A DNA stretch of 7,038 bases, from the NCBI GenBank assembly GCA_004562975.1, contig SFQP01000068.1, positions 1-7,038 on the forward strand. Direction: 5' to 3'. Position numbers and translations under genes: made by a program. Positions 6,001 to 7,038 of the stretch are shown here, one piece after another. This stretch comes from a bacterium (GTDB taxonomy: Bacteria > Bacteroidota > Bacteroidia > Bacteroidales > Bacteroidaceae). Under the pieces are notes generated by a model. The model was not told where the DNA came from and did not search any database. It saw nothing but the letters and a program-made list of their open reading frames with translations. Each line of letters opens with the position of its first letter. Within the stretch, counting starts at the first letter, position 1.

Positions 6001-6947
6001 AGAACAAGAATGCGTCGGTGTTCTACCTCACCGAGTGCGACTCTGTCGGCGCCGGCGTGCCCTGCCACGTCTATATCCCCGACTGCAAGACTGGCGACTA
6101 TACCCTACTCTCCTACGGCGACATCGTCACCAAGCCGCAGGGCACCGCCGAGTACGGCCCGCAGGGCTACTTCACGAAGCAGCCCGTGAGCAAAGCCTAC
6201 ACGGGCATCACGCTCTATAATGGCGTACCCTCGGCCCTCACCTACACGACGGAGGGCACTGAGGTAAAAATCTTCGGCGCAGCCGCCAAGAGCAGTTCGC
6301 AGACGGGTGAGCAGGCGCTGAGCATCGTCCGTGTACTGGACGAGAACGACCCCTATCTGCACCAGACCCTCCATGCGCTCAACACGCAGAGCAGAGGCAA
6401 CCTCTACGTCAAGCGTGCCCTGGTGGCCGACGAATGGAACACGCTCACGCTGCCGTTCAGCATCGACGCCGACAAATTGGCCGAGAAATGCGGCAGCACC
6501 GAGAACTTTAAGGTGCAGACGCTGTCGAGCGTTACGACCGAAAACGGCGGCCTCGTCCTCAACTTCGCAGACGCCACGACGCTTGAGGCCGGCGTGCCCT
6601 ACCTCGTCAAGCCCACCACCGCATGCAACGGCTTCAATCTTACCGGCAGGGACTATGTCCTCACCGAGGACCTGAAGCCCGTCACGAAGAACGACGGTCA
6701 GAACGAGGTGAGCATGATTCCCTACTACGTACCCCTGGTGCTCGTCGAGGGCGACTACTTCCTGCAGGGTAACAAGTTCTACGTCGTCGCCGAGGGCATG
6801 ACGGTGAAGTCGAAAGGCTTGCGCGCCCGGTTCACGGCCAATGCCGCCGCCTCCGAAGCGTTGCAGTCCGCCCGCCTCGTCTTTGACCCACGGCCTGTAC
6901 ATCGTCAACGGCCGCAAGGTCCTCCTGCCGTAACCCTTTTCCTTTAA
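3033..6947 (+). CDS. Large secreted GLUG/beta-helix surface protein, probable adhesin-like
   Basis: A 1304-residue exported protein of unknown partner. Residues 1-31 form a signal peptide with hydrophobic core LCLALLCLVLFAG and likely cleavage ASA|QT. Module 1 starts with a GDGTQDDPIRIRTAQQLANF-type lead (about 57-102) and TFEGFFDGGGHTIYGF (134-149), then about seven GLUG-like rungs (GGLVG..., then an x-x-C turn) to about 460. Module 2 repeats the plan from about 569 (GTADEPYLITNEKELYSLNT, then FYGTFDGHGHYINGL) with four or five rungs to about 815. The C-terminal part (about 855-1290) includes LPFSIDADKLAEKCG and LEAGVPYLVKP, typical of Bacteroidales secreted proteins. The start is ATG 3033, giving a proper signal peptide behind an A-rich leader; ATG 2931 is in frame but places 34 unrelated residues ahead. 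Eleven C bases sit in codons 6-9. The last roughly 20 residues are probably out of frame. Confidence 0.85.
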   Translation: MQRILPPPPVAKLCLALLCLVLFAGTMPASAQTQKDEDKKWSYPTSETLARFPFDGGDGTQDDPIRIRTAQQLANFAYMVNKGETFKGKYFLLTDDIVLNEGVMTDDGQYNSSGASKFTPWTTIGAPGAFKTDTFEGFFDGGGHTIYGFYQNFPNEAKDQYYPRGFFGCLANAIISNLTISHSYLYSTGFGWQNGPGFFCGEAENTTFSNCHVVNAYFYERTDDLRPRYIGGLLARGTGVEIKDCTFDGQIVVDAQTIRNDLNVGGLVGHLRYNANKVTGCKTSGSLKITENYGYNTSLIRVGGQIGYLTSTLTLNRCLNAMDIEVHKEMVESHDKEAFTTLYVGGIGGYWEVKESDLNIGNCVNLGNITVGGKDENLYMQDDKLMLSGIATVRHMVDGLDNKTLNVSDCANYGNLNVLANVFDCEKPDEQVLAAGCCGIESKWAGNLNSEWTRCISVSDGNDLTPGGKAIRFAPIMQLVDRVEEDAKYIKSVNSCYYYTNITGSQISIPSSWTYGKDYAADKSSFKDKTPFTVYAVAPWTFLTADDSEKWNGYAVPYTPFFTMTKLSGKGTADEPYLITNEKELYSLNTIMSNIGDKAYRAHYRLEKDLDMSNMGAVPRIYNSNDPTPSAFAFYGTFDGHGHYINGLRLKSSALFHHLGSGAVVKNLVLTNFRGNDTKNSNTSIAMYNSGTIEDCSVFGTISSLRNDITDNLKVVASGIAGNVYEGGVIRRCAFKGTLKVSPKMADGTSLSNVTTNYETGGITNYVYGTVEQCYASFDLVIEDDFNGTTSKKYGIGYAIASNSIQNCAYVCDAIPAMASDVSKCASEADITLDKLGADAGSVWKQGAFRPVNTTSKHLTVTDPAGQPTYLDLCPDDAWTPNKVYTLTLSADNAEDRVLQQFKNLALYNPQSNTSYIINLELDREKESFDYTPAADCTATKGATTITLKKEDALTGAPGHYLLCLPCPLRTADLPAGSQLHGLGYFPENENKNASVFYLTECDSVGAGVPCHVYIPDCKTGDYTLLSYGDIVTKPQGTAEYGPQGYFTKQPVSKAYTGITLYNGVPSALTYTTEGTEVKIFGAAAKSSSQTGEQALSIVRVLDENDPYLHQTLHALNTQSRGNLYVKRALVADEWNTLTLPFSIDADKLAEKCGSTENFKVQTLSSVTTENGGLVLNFADATTLEAGVPYLVKPTTACNGFNLTGRDYVLTEDLKPVTKNDGQNEVSMIPYYVPLVLVEGDYFLQGNKFYVVAEGMTVKSKGLRARFTANAAASEALQSARLVFDPRPVHRQRPQGPPAVTLFL
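3048..3058 (+). repeat. C11 homopolymer in signal-peptide codons
   Basis: Eleven consecutive cytosines encode Pro6-Pro9, between the charged n-region and the hydrophobic core. One base fewer gives TAG after 14 residues; one more gives TAA after 11. This makes it a candidate slipped-strand on/off switch. Confidence 0.9.
6885..6933 (+). other. Displaced C-terminal tail: probable frameshift at the end of the surface gene
   Basis: From 6892 the +1 frame reads GLYIVNGRKVLLP and stops at TAA 6931-6933. This resembles the recurring C-terminal ending of secreted Prevotellaceae proteins (recalled, not searched). The main frame instead reads the basic, proline-rich FDPRPVHRQRPQGPPAVTLFL. The break lies around GACCCACGG (6885-6893). 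One extra C, or loss of one C and one G from a FDPTGLY-type sequence, would explain it. The site does not look like a programmed slippery heptamer. Confidence 0.7.
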
Positions 6948-6966
6948 TATATATAGAACAAACAAC

Positions 6967-7038
6967 ATGAACAAGCTTTATATCTCTCCCACCTCCACCG
7001 CCATCCCCGTCAGCGTCAGCACGATGCTCTGCGGCAGC
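6967..7038 (+). CDS. Start of a short protein of unknown function (cut by the window edge)
   Basis: ATG 6967 opens 24 codons beginning MNKLYISPTSTAIPV and continuing to MLCGS at the edge. From memory, short Bacteroidales proteins with an N-terminus like M-[NK]-K-x-Y-I-x-P followed by a MLC/MLA segment are common, uncharacterised, and often found beside large secreted proteins. No signal peptide can be judged from 24 residues. The start follows the upstream gene by 19 bp (33 bp if that gene ends at its displaced stop), with the A-rich leader AGAACAAACAAC and no visible terminator, so co-transcription is likely. The function is unknown. Confidence 0.6.
   Translation, partial: MNKLYISPTSTAIPVSVSTMLCGS

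Noticed and set aside
6105..6974. 289-aa minus-strand frame at the 3' end of the GLUG gene
   Set aside because: It overlaps the sense coding sequence almost entirely and has the valine/alanine-rich composition typical of antisense frames in such genes.

Overview
The window looks like chromosomal DNA from a Bacteroidales bacterium, most likely Prevotellaceae (inferred). Four things point there: an IS1182-type element of a kind common in the group, two promoter-like sites matching the Bacteroidetes -7 consensus TAnnTTTG, A-rich leaders without a Shine-Dalgarno sequence, and a large GLUG-type secreted protein followed by a short 'MNKLYISPTSTAIPV...' protein. The coding DNA is GC-rich, which argues against low-GC Bacteroides.

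Layout. (1) Bases 1-1857: an insertion sequence with 17-bp terminal inverted repeats and an intact DDE transposase on the minus strand (70-1722). Its promoter lies inside a 14-bp-arm palindrome, next to a second hairpin that could block read-through from outside. The left end coincides with the window edge, so the target duplication cannot be checked. (2) Bases 1858-2930: about 1.07 kb with no convincing gene but dense structure. It holds a roughly 320-bp interrupted inverted repeat, two related arrays of 22-bp palindromic repeats, and three hairpins built on the same 12-nt core, two of which differ only at a base-paired position. Short GC-rich motifs recur, one of them in the leader of the next gene. 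The stretch ends in an AT-rich segment with phased AAAATCTT repeats and a TAACTTTG promoter element. (3) Bases 3033-6947: a 1304-codon secreted GLUG/beta-helix protein with a signal peptide and two repeat modules. (4) From 6967: the first 24 codons of a short protein, probably co-transcribed.

The most interesting points concern the large surface gene. A run of 11 cytosines in its signal-peptide codons would switch the gene off if it gained or lost one base, so it is a candidate phase-variation switch. Near its 3' end the conserved-looking tail GLYIVNGRKVLLP lies in another frame, so the gene as written has probably lost its natural C-terminus through an indel, or the sequence carries an error there. 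The hairpin-rich region upstream shows paired substitutions that keep stems intact, which suggests selection on, or copying of, folded DNA or RNA.
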